A DNA stretch of 64,000 nt from Cetobacterium somerae ATCC BAA-474 (GTDB taxonomy: Bacteria > Fusobacteriota > Fusobacteriia > Fusobacteriales > Fusobacteriaceae), in contig NZ_KI518170.1 in NCBI RefSeq assembly GCF_000479045.1, forward strand, positions 28,879 to 92,878, written 5' to 3'. The notes under the pieces are model-generated. The model was given only the letters and a program-made list of their open reading frames with translations. It did no database searches and was not told where the DNA came from. The position numbers and the translations under genes are program-made. Within the stretch, counting starts at the first letter, position 1, and every line of letters starts with the position of its first letter. Positions 37,390-45,837 of this stretch are shown here, piece after piece.

Positions 37390-38416
37390 AAAAGTATGCT
37401 ATTAACAGTTTTATAGTTTCTACTATCCCATCTACATGAGTTCTTTCATAGTGATGCGTTGCATCAACATTTGGTCCTATACAAGCATATCTTAAATCTG
37501 CACCTTGAAGAATTGATGCTGTAGCATCTGATCCATATCTATTATAAACACCTACTGTATAATGGATACCATTTTTATCAGCTGCCTCTTGTAATTTTTT
37601 TCTTATTTTTAAATCATAAACTGTTTTATTATCTCTTGCAGCAATACTAACTTTTTTCTCATCACCGTGAGCATCATCAGCTACAAGTCCAATATCTAAT
37701 GCTACAAACTCATCTACATCTTTTGGTATTTCTGATACTCCATGCCCTACCTCTTCAAAATTTGAAAAATAAACATATAAATTATTATTTGGTTTTTTAT
37801 TATTATCTTTTAAATATTTTAGATAAGCTAATACTTGAGCTACACAAAGCTTGTCATCTAAGTATCTTGATTTTATGTATCCTGATTCTGTTATTTTAGT
37901 TTTAGTATAATAACTTACAAAATCTCCTTGGCAAATTCCAAGAGCTCTCGTATCACTTTCAGAGTATACCTCTTCATCTAATCTAACTTCCATATTTTCA
38001 GCTATCCTTGGCATTTCTCTTGGAATATCTCCATATACATGAACTGATGCTTTAATAGGTAATAATGTTCCTTCGTATTCTTTATCATCTAAAGTATGAA
38101 TAATAACATTTTCTCCTTCTACAGATCCCCAAGCATATCCTCCGATATTTATAAGCTCTAAACGACCATTACTTTTTACTTTTTTTACTACAGCGCCTAG
38201 TGTATCAACATGAGCTGATAATAATCTTGTATAAGTAGAATCTTCCCCTTCTATTTTCACAATTAAACACCCTTTTTTACTGTAACTATATTTAAATCCT
38301 AACTTTTCCAATTCCTTAGCTATTCTATTCATAGCTTTTTCTGTATAACCAGCTGGACTTGGAATAGCTAAAATTTCTTGTGTAAATTGCAGTGTGTAAT
38401 TTAAATCTAACTTCAT
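37388..38416 (-). CDS. M42-family metallopeptidase
   Basis: Cytoplasmic two-metal aminopeptidase of the M42 glutamyl aminopeptidase/endoglucanase group. Metal-binding motifs seen are SAHVDTLGAVV, YLDDKLCVAQ, SNFEEVGHG (catalytic Glu-Glu), LDIGLVADDAHG and a C-terminal THHYERTHVDGI. It trims peptides brought in by importers. The 342 residues are normal. The ATG at 38416 lies about 11 bases after GGGAG; a TTG 12 bases upstream is too close to that site. It has its own near-perfect promoter in front of it. Confidence 0.9.
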   Translation of the reverse strand: MKLDLNYTLQFTQEILAIPSPAGYTEKAMNRIAKELEKLGFKYSYSKKGCLIVKIEGEDSTYTRLLSAHVDTLGAVVKKVKSNGRLELINIGGYAWGSVEGENVIIHTLDDKEYEGTLLPIKASVHVYGDIPREMPRIAENMEVRLDEEVYSESDTRALGICQGDFVSYYTKTKITESGYIKSRYLDDKLCVAQVLAYLKYLKDNNKKPNNNLYVYFSNFEEVGHGVSEIPKDVDEFVALDIGLVADDAHGDEKKVSIAARDNKTVYDLKIRKKLQEAADKNGIHYTVGVYNRYGSDATASILQGADLRYACIGPNVDATHHYERTHVDGIVETIKLLIAYF

Positions 38417-38462
38417 ACCCCTCAACACTCCCTTTTTTTATTTTTTATCTAAATTGTTGACT

Positions 38463-38491
38463 ATAATACTCTTCTTCTTTACCTTTGTCAA
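38463..38491 (-). promoter_or_regulatory. Consensus sigma-70 promoter of the M42 peptidase gene
   Basis: On the minus strand TTGACA (38486-38491) and TATTAT (38463-38468) with a 17-base spacer, in the 84 bases between the peptide-binding protein gene and the peptidase. Confidence 0.75.
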
Positions 38492-38500
38492 GAAGATTTA

Positions 38501-40015
38501 TTATTGTACTTCAATTGCTGCATAATTATGAATTGTATTAGCAACTGGAACAAAATTCTTTATTCTTTTATTTAATCCCATATTTTCATTTTTATAATAC
38601 AATGGAACTAATGGATTCTCCTCTGCTAAAATTTCTTGTGCTTTTGAATAAGCTTCTATTCTTTCTGAACTCTCTGTTGATTTTCTACCTAGTTCAACCA
38701 ATCTATCGTATTCAGGATTTTCAAAATTAGCTCTATTTCCAGCTCCTCCTTTATAACTACTATGTAATAAAGGAAATAAAACTATATCTGAGTCTGAAGT
38801 TCCAGCTACCCATCCCCCTATAAATACATCAAAATCTCCTTGAGCTGTCATTTGTAAGTAAGTTCCCCATTCTACAGTTTCAATTTCTGCATTTATTCCA
38901 ACCTCTTTTAAATTAGCTTGTATAATCTGAGCGGCTTGTAATCTTACTGGATTATCATTAGACATAATTTTTATTGTCTTATTTTTTACTCCTGATTTTT
39001 CTAAAAGTTCTTTAGCTACTTCTGGATTATAATCTATTTTTCCAACTTTTTGATCACTTCCAAAAACTGTAGGATTTACTATTGTATTTGCCACACTCGC
39101 TTTTCCTAAATAAACTGCATCTACTATACTTTGTTTGTCTATAGCATAATTTAAAGCCTTTCTATAATCCTTATTATTAAAAGGTTCTCTTGCTGTATTT
39201 AAAGTCAAATACTCTGTTGATGTTGTAGGAAATGAAACTGCATATAAGTCCGAACTTCCTTCTACAGTTTGAACGTCAATTGGTGCAATCGTGGCTATAT
39301 CAACCTCTCCTGTTTCCAATGCCGCTAATCTACTTGTATTCTCAGGAATAGCTCTAAATATTAGTTCATCTATCTTAGCTTTATCACCAAAATATTCCTC
39401 GTTAGCTACTAATTGTATTTTTTCTCCATCTCCCCAACTCTTATATTTAAATGCTCCAGTTCCCATAGCGTCTGTAGCAATATTTCCATTTTTTTCTTCT
39501 GTGTATTTTTCATTTAATATCGCAGTTAAAGGATAAGATAATGTGTACAACAGGGGTGCTGACGGTTCCTTTAATTTTATTTTAACTTCATAGTCATTTA
39601 GTGGCTCAACACTCTCAATAACGTCTAACATTACTTTTGTAGCTGGCTTTTCTACCATTCTATTTAAACTAAAAATAACATCACTTGCTTTTAATTCATC
39701 TCCATTATGAAACTTGACACCCTTTTTTAATTTTATAACTAATTCTGTCGGTGTTATATACTCGTAAGATTCAGCTAGTTCTGGAGCTATTTTTCCATTC
39801 TCATCAATCTGAAACAGTGTATTATATATCTGCTCCACTATAGAAAGCGATGGAATTTCATTATACATAGCTGGATCTAAGCTTTTAGGTTTAGATCCTA
39901 ATGAAACCGTTACTACTTTAGTTTTCTCTTCATTTTTTACCCCATTCTCTTTTTCACCACAAGCACCTATAGCTAAGCAAGCTATTGCCAATCCAAATAA
40001 ATACTTTTTACTCAT
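38501..40015 (-). CDS. Oligopeptide-type ABC substrate-binding lipoprotein (orphan)
   Basis: SBP_bac_5 family protein with lipobox AIGAC (Cys19) and the pattern SLGSKPKSLDPAMYNEIPSLSIVEQIYNTLF. Later segments GTGAFKYKSW and NYAIDKQSIVDAVYLGKAS are typical of DppA/OppA. The 504 residues are normal. No permease or ATPase is encoded beside it, so it must dock to an importer elsewhere, possibly the one at the left end of the window. It precedes the M42 peptidase gene. The ATG at 40015 has GGGGAGG nine bases upstream; the TTG at 40033 overlaps that site. Confidence 0.9.
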   Translation of the reverse strand: MSKKYLFGLAIACLAIGACGEKENGVKNEEKTKVVTVSLGSKPKSLDPAMYNEIPSLSIVEQIYNTLFQIDENGKIAPELAESYEYITPTELVIKLKKGVKFHNGDELKASDVIFSLNRMVEKPATKVMLDVIESVEPLNDYEVKIKLKEPSAPLLYTLSYPLTAILNEKYTEEKNGNIATDAMGTGAFKYKSWGDGEKIQLVANEEYFGDKAKIDELIFRAIPENTSRLAALETGEVDIATIAPIDVQTVEGSSDLYAVSFPTTSTEYLTLNTAREPFNNKDYRKALNYAIDKQSIVDAVYLGKASVANTIVNPTVFGSDQKVGKIDYNPEVAKELLEKSGVKNKTIKIMSNDNPVRLQAAQIIQANLKEVGINAEIETVEWGTYLQMTAQGDFDVFIGGWVAGTSDSDIVLFPLLHSSYKGGAGNRANFENPEYDRLVELGRKSTESSERIEAYSKAQEILAEENPLVPLYYKNENMGLNKRIKNFVPVANTIHNYAAIEVQ

Positions 40016-40049
40016 TTTATTAAACCTCCCCAAGTTTGTAATTTTTAAA

Positions 40050-40078
40050 ATACTACTCCTTCTTTAAAATTTTGTCAA
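40050..40078 (-). promoter_or_regulatory. Consensus sigma-70 promoter of the orphan binding-protein gene
   Basis: On the minus strand TTGACA (40073-40078) and TAGTAT (40050-40055) with a 17-base spacer, 34 bases before the start. Confidence 0.75.
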
Positions 40079-40121
40079 TTCAATTTTGAAAATTTTTTTC
40101 AATATATTATAAAAAAGAAAA

Positions 40122-40148
40122 AAAGTTATAGAAATTTTCTATAACTTT
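40122..40148 (-). terminator. Terminator of the esterase gene
   Basis: AAAGTTATAGAAA pairs with TTTCTATAACTTT, followed on the minus strand by a T-rich run. It overlaps the stop codon. Confidence 0.75.
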
Positions 40149-41557
40149 TAGTTAAGTACCATTTTTATATCATTTTCAATATATTGAAAAAATTCATTAT
40201 ATCTTAATCTATATAACAGATTCGGAGATAAATACAATGAATTATTTTCTCCTTTTAAATTTAAACTTCCTAATATTGAATCTCTTCCATAAATAGGATT
40301 AGATGGTGATATTGGTATCGCTACATGTGATAAAGAAAAATTAGATTCATTCCATTTAAGATTTGATTTATTTTCTTCAGAAAATACATTGTTATTATAG
40401 TTTAATATAGCTACTTCATCATCTTTTTTACTACTATAATTACTAATAAATGCTACATTAAATTTAAAATTTAATTCTGACATTTCGTCTTTTAAATTCA
40501 ATTTTATTAAATTGGGTTTAAAAAAATCTTCAAATTTTCTATTTATATCAAAAATAACTAACTTATTATTTGGATTTTCCATTTTTTCAAAAATGTCATA
40601 TAAATCTTTATCTAGAACAGTAGAATCTACTAATGAAGTGTAGCTATAAATAGGAGGTAAGTTCATTTTTTCCTCTTTACCCAGCTTTGAAAAATTCAGC
40701 TTTGCTTTTTTTATTAGATAATATACCTGAATCCCTGGATTTTTAGGAAAAGAGTTGTACTTACTTGGGTCATATTCTGGATTTATATCTAACCATTGAA
40801 ATTTTTTAAAGTATGGAATCATACTAACCCAACTATCTAAAAAACCAAATTTTGCTGCAGAAGATACTCCCATAGCTGGTGATAACCAAAATACCTTTTG
40901 AGGAGTAGGTAACTCTTTATCTTTTTTTACACTCTGAGTTATATACTGTAAAGTTGCTGCTGCTCCTGTTGAAAATCCTACCATATAAAACTCTGGATTT
41001 TTTATATCTTTTAATTTTTCTTTTATCATTTTAGAACCAAATATTGCAGCTTCCTCAAAATCTTTTTGAGATATTTTCGGTAACTCTCCTGGAAAAGTAC
41101 CATGGTATTTATATCTTAATCCCAAAACATAGTATCCCTTTTCATAAAAAATTTGACCCACGTCTCTCATCATAAAAGGTGAATCTGTTAATCCATGAAG
41201 TAAAAGTACTCCTCCTTTAATCTTTTCTGGAATAAGTTCAAAAGAACTATTTATATTTTCACCTTTTTCGTTTATTGGTGATAATATACCATTTTTAGAA
41301 AATCTTGTTAGATCATCTTTTGATTTAACTTCTACTTCTGCATAAGTTTTTTCTAAAAATTCTTTCTCTGCAACTAAATATTCATCAATTGTTTTAAATT
41401 TTTCGTACTCTGGTTCTTCATATTTACTTTTTTCATGCCATTTTTTTAATTCTGGTGCCATCTTATTGTATAAATAAGCTCTAGTAAATTGAACCACTAA
41501 TATTAATATTATCAGAAAAATTAAAAATTTCTTAATTACATTGATGACTCTTTTCAC
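40148..41557 (-). CDS. Membrane-anchored alpha/beta hydrolase (esterase/lipase-like)
   Basis: One N-terminal membrane helix (about residues 8-26), then a short coiled region and an alpha/beta hydrolase fold: GGVLLLHGLTDSPFMMRD (oxyanion loop), GFSTGAAAT with the nucleophile serine, and SHVAIPISP as the likely catalytic histidine region. It probably acts in the periplasm on an ester or acyl group; the substrate is unknown. The GTG at 41557 is chosen because GGGGG lies eight bases upstream; the frame extends 54 bases further without a site. Monocistronic, with terminators on both sides. Confidence 0.8.
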   Translation of the reverse strand: MKRVINVIKKFLIFLIILILVVQFTRAYLYNKMAPELKKWHEKSKYEEPEYEKFKTIDEYLVAEKEFLEKTYAEVEVKSKDDLTRFSKNGILSPINEKGENINSSFELIPEKIKGGVLLLHGLTDSPFMMRDVGQIFYEKGYYVLGLRYKYHGTFPGELPKISQKDFEEAAIFGSKMIKEKLKDIKNPEFYMVGFSTGAAATLQYITQSVKKDKELPTPQKVFWLSPAMGVSSAAKFGFLDSWVSMIPYFKKFQWLDINPEYDPSKYNSFPKNPGIQVYYLIKKAKLNFSKLGKEEKMNLPPIYSYTSLVDSTVLDKDLYDIFEKMENPNNKLVIFDINRKFEDFFKPNLIKLNLKDEMSELNFKFNVAFISNYSSKKDDEVAILNYNNNVFSEENKSNLKWNESNFSLSHVAIPISPSNPIYGRDSILGSLNLKGENNSLYLSPNLLYRLRYNEFFQYIENDIKMVLN

Positions 41558-41596
41558 AAATAATTCCCCCTTTAATTTATACTTATCTAAACTAAT

Positions 41597-41640
41597 AAAA
41601 GCTATCATCAAACTTTTTATAAGTTGACAATAGCTTTTTA
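41597..41640 (-). terminator. Terminator of the glycine-zipper lipoprotein gene
   Basis: AAAAGCTAT with ATAGCTTTT and inner TCAAACTT with AAGTTGA form a long interrupted stem. On the minus strand it ends in TTTTATTAG. It lies 26 bases after the lipoprotein stop. Confidence 0.65.
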
Positions 41641-41665
41641 CTTTTTTAATAAATTTTGTCTAGCC

Positions 41666-41890
41666 CTAATTTCCTAGAACATTACCTTTTTTATTATAAT
41701 TATCCACTGCTGCTCCACCTAAAGCTCCAACTCCAGCTCCTATTAAAGCACCTTTAGAATCTCCTGAAATTGCTGTTCCAACCAATGCTCCAGCTCCAGC
41801 TCCTACTAATGCACTTTTCTCTCTAGATGTCATATTCGAGCAACCTACTAACATTAAACCTAAAATTAAACCTACAAATAATTTTTTCAT
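41666..41890 (-). CDS. Small glycine-zipper lipoprotein
   Basis: 74-residue protein with lipobox LVGC (Cys17) and two glycine-zipper segments, ALVGAGAGALVGTAISGD and ALIGAGVGALGGAAVDN, each a likely membrane-associating helix. Such proteins are outer-membrane lipoproteins of unclear role. A strong promoter and a terminator flank it, so it is expressed alone, and small abundant lipoproteins of this type are often well expressed (inference). Confidence 0.85.
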   Translation of the reverse strand: MKKLFVGLILGLMLVGCSNMTSREKSALVGAGAGALVGTAISGDSKGALIGAGVGALGGAAVDNYNKKGNVLGN

Positions 41891-41920
41891 TTTAAGGACC
41901 TCCTATAAAATTAAATCAAT

Positions 41921-41949
41921 ATAATAATTTATTTTATTATACTACTCAA
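41921..41949 (-). promoter_or_regulatory. Sigma-70 promoter of the small lipoprotein gene
   Basis: On the minus strand TTGAGT (41944-41949) and TATTAT (41921-41926) with a 17-base spacer. Confidence 0.6.
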
Positions 41950-41968
41950 CTTTATAATTTCCTTGCTT

Positions 41969-42208
41969 TTAAACTAATTCTCTCAATAATTTAGCTAACT
42001 GATCTGGGCAAGATGTCCCTCTCTCTGAACAATCAATACCTTCTAATTTTTTTATTACATTTTCTATTGTCATTCCTTCAACTAATTTTTCAATAGCAAC
42101 TGTATTACCGTCACATCCTCCGAAAAATTCAATTTTTTCAACAATGTTTCCATTTAATTTTATACCAATCTCTTTTGCACAAACACCTTTTGTTTTTAAA
42201 ATTTTCAT
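41969..42208 (-). CDS. TSCPD-domain protein
   Basis: 79-residue protein with the TSCPD fold seen at the end of vitamin B12-dependent ribonucleotide reductases: GVCAKEIGIKLNGNIVEKIEFFGGCDGN and RGTSCPDQLAKLL. Three or four cysteines (GVC, GGC, IDC, SCPD) could bind a metal or Fe-S centre. Stand-alone forms are widespread in anaerobes and of unknown role. It lies 45 bases after the Rrf2 regulator gene and is probably co-transcribed with it. Confidence 0.85.
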   Translation of the reverse strand: MKILKTKGVCAKEIGIKLNGNIVEKIEFFGGCDGNTVAIEKLVEGMTIENVIKKLEGIDCSERGTSCPDQLAKLLRELV

Positions 42209-42253
42209 TTCCCAAAATCTCCCTTTTAAATTCTTGTTAAATATATCAGATTA

Positions 42254-42670
42254 TTATGAGTCATATCCTGAGCAGTTTTCAAGTTTATCCATTGTTATCT
42301 TTTCTAACTCCTCTTTTATTTTTAAATTAACTCCCTCTAATTTACATCTTAATCCACATAAAGCCATTTTAGAAGTTGTACAACTTGTTTTGTCTTCAAA
42401 ACATCCATTTACTTTGATTCCACCTTCTAAAACTTCTACTATATCGTATACACTTATATCTTCTGGCTTCTTTGCTGCTACATAACCACCTTTTGCACCA
42501 CGAAATGATTCTACTAAATCAGATGAAGTTAATTTTCCAAGAATTTTAAGTGTAAATCTTATAGAAACACCTGAAATTTCAGAAATCTCCTTTGCATCCA
42601 TTTTTCTATTTGCTTCACACAATAAAAGTACGATTCTTATACCGTAATCAACTTCTCTACTTATTAACAT
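42254..42670 (-). CDS. Rrf2-family transcriptional regulator
   Basis: Winged-helix regulator: MLISREVDYGIRIVLLL start, recognition region MDAKEISEISGVSIRFTLKILGKL, wing FRGAKGGYVAAKKPEDISVYDIVEVLEG. The cysteines in NGCFEDKTSCTTSKMALCGLRC match the Fe-S ligand loop of IscR/NsrR-type members, so it may sense Fe-S status, redox state or nitric oxide. The start at 42670 follows GGAGG; the frame extends 45 bases upstream. No isc or suf genes are near. The promoter lies directly upstream. Confidence 0.9.
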   Translation of the reverse strand: MLISREVDYGIRIVLLLCEANRKMDAKEISEISGVSIRFTLKILGKLTSSDLVESFRGAKGGYVAAKKPEDISVYDIVEVLEGGIKVNGCFEDKTSCTTSKMALCGLRCKLEGVNLKIKEELEKITMDKLENCSGYDS

Positions 42671-42703
42671 TGTTCCTCCAGTTTTTTTAATTTCAATACT
42701 AAT

Positions 42704-42732
42704 ATTGTAGACCATTTTTTACTATAAATCAA
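42704..42732 (-). promoter_or_regulatory. Sigma-70 promoter of the Rrf2-TSCPD unit
   Basis: On the minus strand TTGATT (42727-42732) and TACAAT (42704-42709) with a 17-base spacer, 33 bases before the start. Rrf2 proteins often repress their own promoters, so an operator may overlap it. Confidence 0.6.
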
Positions 42733-42764
42733 TACATATTTTATATAAATTAATTGAAAATGCC

Positions 42765-42971
42765 TTATTTAAATAGGATGAAAAATAATATCACTATAAA
42801 ATCTACTATAAAAATTTTGGTAAGAAGACTTTTTCTATACATTGGATTACTAAATAATCTAATATAGTCATTAATTCCTAAGTAACCTCTATATTTTTCA
42901 TTCATAAAAAAATATGTAAATGCATCAAAAGTTAGTACTATTAAGTTATATATCATCAACCTTTGAACCAT
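42765..42971 (-). CDS. Small membrane protein of unknown function (68 aa)
   Basis: Two hydrophobic segments, one near the N-terminus (about 5-22) and one at the C-terminus (about 50-67), are joined by a charged loop. I do not recognise a family. AAGGAGG seven bases before the ATG supports it as a real gene. It lies just upstream of the Rrf2 promoter with no clear terminator between. Confidence 0.6.
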   Translation of the reverse strand: MVQRLMIYNLIVLTFDAFTYFFMNEKYRGYLGINDYIRLFSNPMYRKSLLTKIFIVDFIVILFFILFK

Positions 42972-43059
42972 AATTTCCTCCTTGAACTTCTTTGATATAA
43001 TAATATATTACTTTATGTATTATATAATGTCAAATATTTGAAGAATACTATATTTTAAA

Positions 43060-43088
43060 TTGAATTTTTGATTAAAATGAATTATAAT
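43060..43088 (+). promoter_or_regulatory. Sigma-70 promoter before the coiled-coil gene
   Basis: TTGAAT (43060-43065) and TATAAT (43083-43088) with a 17-base spacer. A second TATAAT at 43101 lacks a good -35. The gene starts about 60 bases downstream. Confidence 0.55.
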
Positions 43089-43148
43089 GATATCAGTTAG
43101 TATAATATCTATATATAAATAAAGTATTAATCTATAAGGGGGAGAGCT

Positions 43149-43841
43149 ATGAGTTTTTTATTTAAACTTTTTAACAATAAGAACATCAAGGAACTCGAAA
43201 AAATCAATCTAACTTTAAGTGAAAAGTTACAAAATCTTCAAAAAGAGTTGGAGGAAAAAGAGGTTCTTATTAGTAATTACTCTTCTTTGCAATCTAAGCC
43301 AAATACTGACTATTCAAAGCAATGGCAACTTATGGAAAAAAATCTTAGAAATCTACAAGAAGAAAATAGAATGTTAAAGGAGAATTTCATTAAATTAAAT
43401 AGAATTATTCCAAAACAGCAATGGCAATACTCTTTTTTAGTTGATCTTCATTATTTTTATTCAGCTAATAAGTTTGTAAGTATCAGAGAAAAGCTTTTAG
43501 AATCTGGTGTTAAATACTTACAAGAAATAAACGAGGAGATGTTTTCAACTCTTTTAAAAGAGGATCGTTATGTACAAGAGGGACTTCAAAAATTTTTAGA
43601 TTATAAAAAGGGAATTATTGATTGGGATGTGAAAACTTTCTTAATGAAAGGTGATAAAGTAACTAAAATTTATCAAAAATCTAGAAAATTTTTAAACATT
43701 TTATCTGAGCAAAATATTGAATTTATGGTTGATTTAGAATCTTTTGATTTTCAATCACTTAACGAATTTGGATTTTCTCAAGAAGATATAGATGCTTTTA
43801 AACAAAAATATGAATCATATAATGCCGAAAGAAAAATATAA
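43149..43841 (+). CDS. Coiled-coil protein of unknown function, next to an HhH/sigma-4-like protein
   Basis: Family not recognised. Residues 10-85 are a strong coiled coil (KELEKINLTLSEKLQNLQKELEEKE and a second stretch), with no signal peptide. The C-terminal 130 residues are helical. Within them YLQEINEEMFSTLL resembles YLSEIDEELLTQYS near the N-terminus of the next gene product, so the two may share a small helical domain. GGGGGAG precedes the ATG. The next gene begins 53 bases downstream without a terminator, so the two are probably one unit. Confidence 0.65.
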   Translation: MSFLFKLFNNKNIKELEKINLTLSEKLQNLQKELEEKEVLISNYSSLQSKPNTDYSKQWQLMEKNLRNLQEENRMLKENFIKLNRIIPKQQWQYSFLVDLHYFYSANKFVSIREKLLESGVKYLQEINEEMFSTLLKEDRYVQEGLQKFLDYKKGIIDWDVKTFLMKGDKVTKIYQKSRKFLNILSEQNIEFMVDLESFDFQSLNEFGFSQEDIDAFKQKYESYNAERKI

Positions 43842-43894
43842 TAGCTTTTACCTAGTTTATATATTAGGCGTAGAGTTTTGGGGAGGAAATTTTG

Positions 43895-45727
43895 ATGAGT
43901 ACATACAAATTATGGTGCAACTACCTTAGAATTGATAGATTTATTTACCCTGATGAAAAAAAATTAAAATTTTTAAATTTTTGTCAGGAAAATAATGTAA
44001 TTTACCTATCTGAAATAGATGAGGAGTTACTAACTCAATACTCCAAAGTACCTGGTGTTGGTCCTGGAAGAATTGCAGATATAAAAAATGATCTGTCTGA
44101 AATTGTAGAAAGATTTTCAAAACAAAAAACTTTTAAAAAAATTGTTGATTGTCGTTTAGACAAAATAATTTTTAATATAAAGCATATTGAAGGAATAACA
44201 GTTGGAGAATTTTTAAACTATAACCAAAAGGATATCGATTCTTTACAATTAACTAGTAATGAACTTGAAAGAATATATGAGATATGTACTACTACACTTC
44301 CTCTGGAAGAAACTTTAAAAAAAATCAAAACCACTCTTTCTCAAGATGATATTCAACTTTTAGTTGATAGACTTGAAAATAATAAAACTTTAGAAGAGAT
44401 TGGTACCCTAAGAAATATTAGTCGTGAAAGAACAAGACAAATTGAAATAAAATTAAAACAGATTATTGCAAATATATTTAAAAATACAAATCTAAATATT
44501 GCATTAAAAATTGAAGCTGATTTTAAAGATGAAATATCTTTAGATGAAATGTATGAGCTATTTGGTAAAAATTATCGTTTTTTAGTTAGCTTCCTGAAAA
44601 GAAATGAAATTTTCTCAAGACCTTTTTATATAGATTTCTTGGATTTATTTCTTTTCGATAGAAGAGAACGTTTCTTTAAAATTTTCTACTCATTAGAATT
44701 TACTAACATTCTGACTACAGAAAATGTTAAAACAATTAGAAGTAGTTTTAAAAGTTTTAAATGGATCACTCAAGAAGAGATTGAAAAAATAATAACAAAA
44801 CTAGGTTATGAAAAACATGGAAAATATTATGTTCAAAACAGTGGATATAAAGATATTCTAGAACTTTACTTTGTTAAATTAGTTTCACATCCATTAAGAG
44901 TAGATGAAAATACAATAAAATTAATTATTGAGGATATTAACTCTAGATTAGATTATAATCTTTATTCTGAAGAGATTAAGAATATGAACGATAACACTGC
45001 AATTTACTTGGCTCGTAGATTAGAAGGTCTACTTTCAAGAATAGATGGTATTATAATGACAGATTCTAGAACTTATATTCATATAAATAAAATAAAATAT
45101 AATGTTGAAGAGTTTTTAAATTTAAAAAACACTATTCTTTCTTTTAATGAAAATTATATTGATAGTATTGCTGTTTATAAAAATTTAGAAAGCATTCTAA
45201 ATAGCATTGGTATTTACTCTGATCATGTTTTTTATTCGCTATTTAAGTACCACTTTGCTCAAGAGTTAAATTTAAGTACAAATGGTAATAGTAGAGTTTT
45301 AACAATTGGAGAACAAGGGTTTAATAGAGTTGATGAACTTGAAAAGTTTATTGAAACAGAAGGAAAAATACTTGAAAAAAGTTATATTCAAGAAAAACTT
45401 AATTATTCAAACGTTTCTTTAAATAACGCTATTGATAATTCAAATAAAATTATAAGTTTTGATAGATCTTTCATCGGGTTAATAAATTTTGTTCAAATGT
45501 CAAAAAATGAAATTGAACTTTTCAAAGAACTTGTTATTTCTAATGATAATGACGGAAATATATCTATTCCAGAATTAATAAGTAAAATAAATCTTAATAA
45601 AAGTTTTAAAGCTTTCATTAAGAAAAATAACATAAATAAATACTTTATCGCTTCTTTAGTTAGATATTATTTTCCTGAATATAAGGGTGGATGTAACTTA
45701 CTTAGTAAAAAAAGTATTACAAAATGA
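43895..45727 (+). CDS. Large HhH and sigma-region-4-like DNA-binding protein
   Basis: 610 residues without a family I can name. Residues 51-62 (KVPGVGPGRIAD) are a helix-hairpin-helix of the DNA-binding type. Residues 150-190 resemble sigma-70 region 4.2 (LENNKTLEEIGTLRNISRERTRQIEIKLKQI), the -35-binding helix-turn-helix. The stretch 97-135 has an RNA-polymerase alpha-C-terminal-like pattern (GITVGEFLNYNQKDIDSL). The remaining 400 residues are helical and featureless. It has no sigma region 2, so it is not a full sigma factor; it may be a transcription regulator or DNA-binding partner of the nearby helicase (inference). The ATG at 43895 follows GGGAGG. A terminator follows the stop. Confidence 0.7.
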   Translation: MSTYKLWCNYLRIDRFIYPDEKKLKFLNFCQENNVIYLSEIDEELLTQYSKVPGVGPGRIADIKNDLSEIVERFSKQKTFKKIVDCRLDKIIFNIKHIEGITVGEFLNYNQKDIDSLQLTSNELERIYEICTTTLPLEETLKKIKTTLSQDDIQLLVDRLENNKTLEEIGTLRNISRERTRQIEIKLKQIIANIFKNTNLNIALKIEADFKDEISLDEMYELFGKNYRFLVSFLKRNEIFSRPFYIDFLDLFLFDRRERFFKIFYSLEFTNILTTENVKTIRSSFKSFKWITQEEIEKIITKLGYEKHGKYYVQNSGYKDILELYFVKLVSHPLRVDENTIKLIIEDINSRLDYNLYSEEIKNMNDNTAIYLARRLEGLLSRIDGIIMTDSRTYIHINKIKYNVEEFLNLKNTILSFNENYIDSIAVYKNLESILNSIGIYSDHVFYSLFKYHFAQELNLSTNGNSRVLTIGEQGFNRVDELEKFIETEGKILEKSYIQEKLNYSNVSLNNAIDNSNKIISFDRSFIGLINFVQMSKNEIELFKELVISNDNDGNISIPELISKINLNKSFKAFIKKNNINKYFIASLVRYYFPEYKGGCNLLSKKSITK

Positions 45728-45729
45728 TT

Positions 45730-45758
45730 AGAGTCTGGTTAAATCTAGACTCTTTTTT
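45730..45758 (+). terminator. Terminator after the HhH/sigma-4-like gene
   Basis: AGAGTCT pairs with AGACTCT around ten bases, followed by a run of six T. It lies just after the stop. Confidence 0.8.
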
Positions 45759-45778
45759 CTTTTTATACTTTAAACTTC

Positions 45779-45805
45779 TTGAAAATTTAACTAAAATGAT
45801 ATAAT
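45779..45805 (+). promoter_or_regulatory. Possible promoter of the helicase gene
   Basis: TATAAT (45800-45805) is clear; TTGAAA (45779-45784) lies 15 bases upstream, a short spacer. The helicase gene starts 32 bases further on, so the gene may be expressed separately from the two before it. Confidence 0.4.
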
Positions 45806-45837
45806 ATTTAGTTAAGTCGTATTTTTGGAGTATACCT

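Noticed and set aside
43895..45727. An alternative sigma factor
   Set aside because: Only region 4 is recognisable; region 2, needed to open the promoter, is absent.
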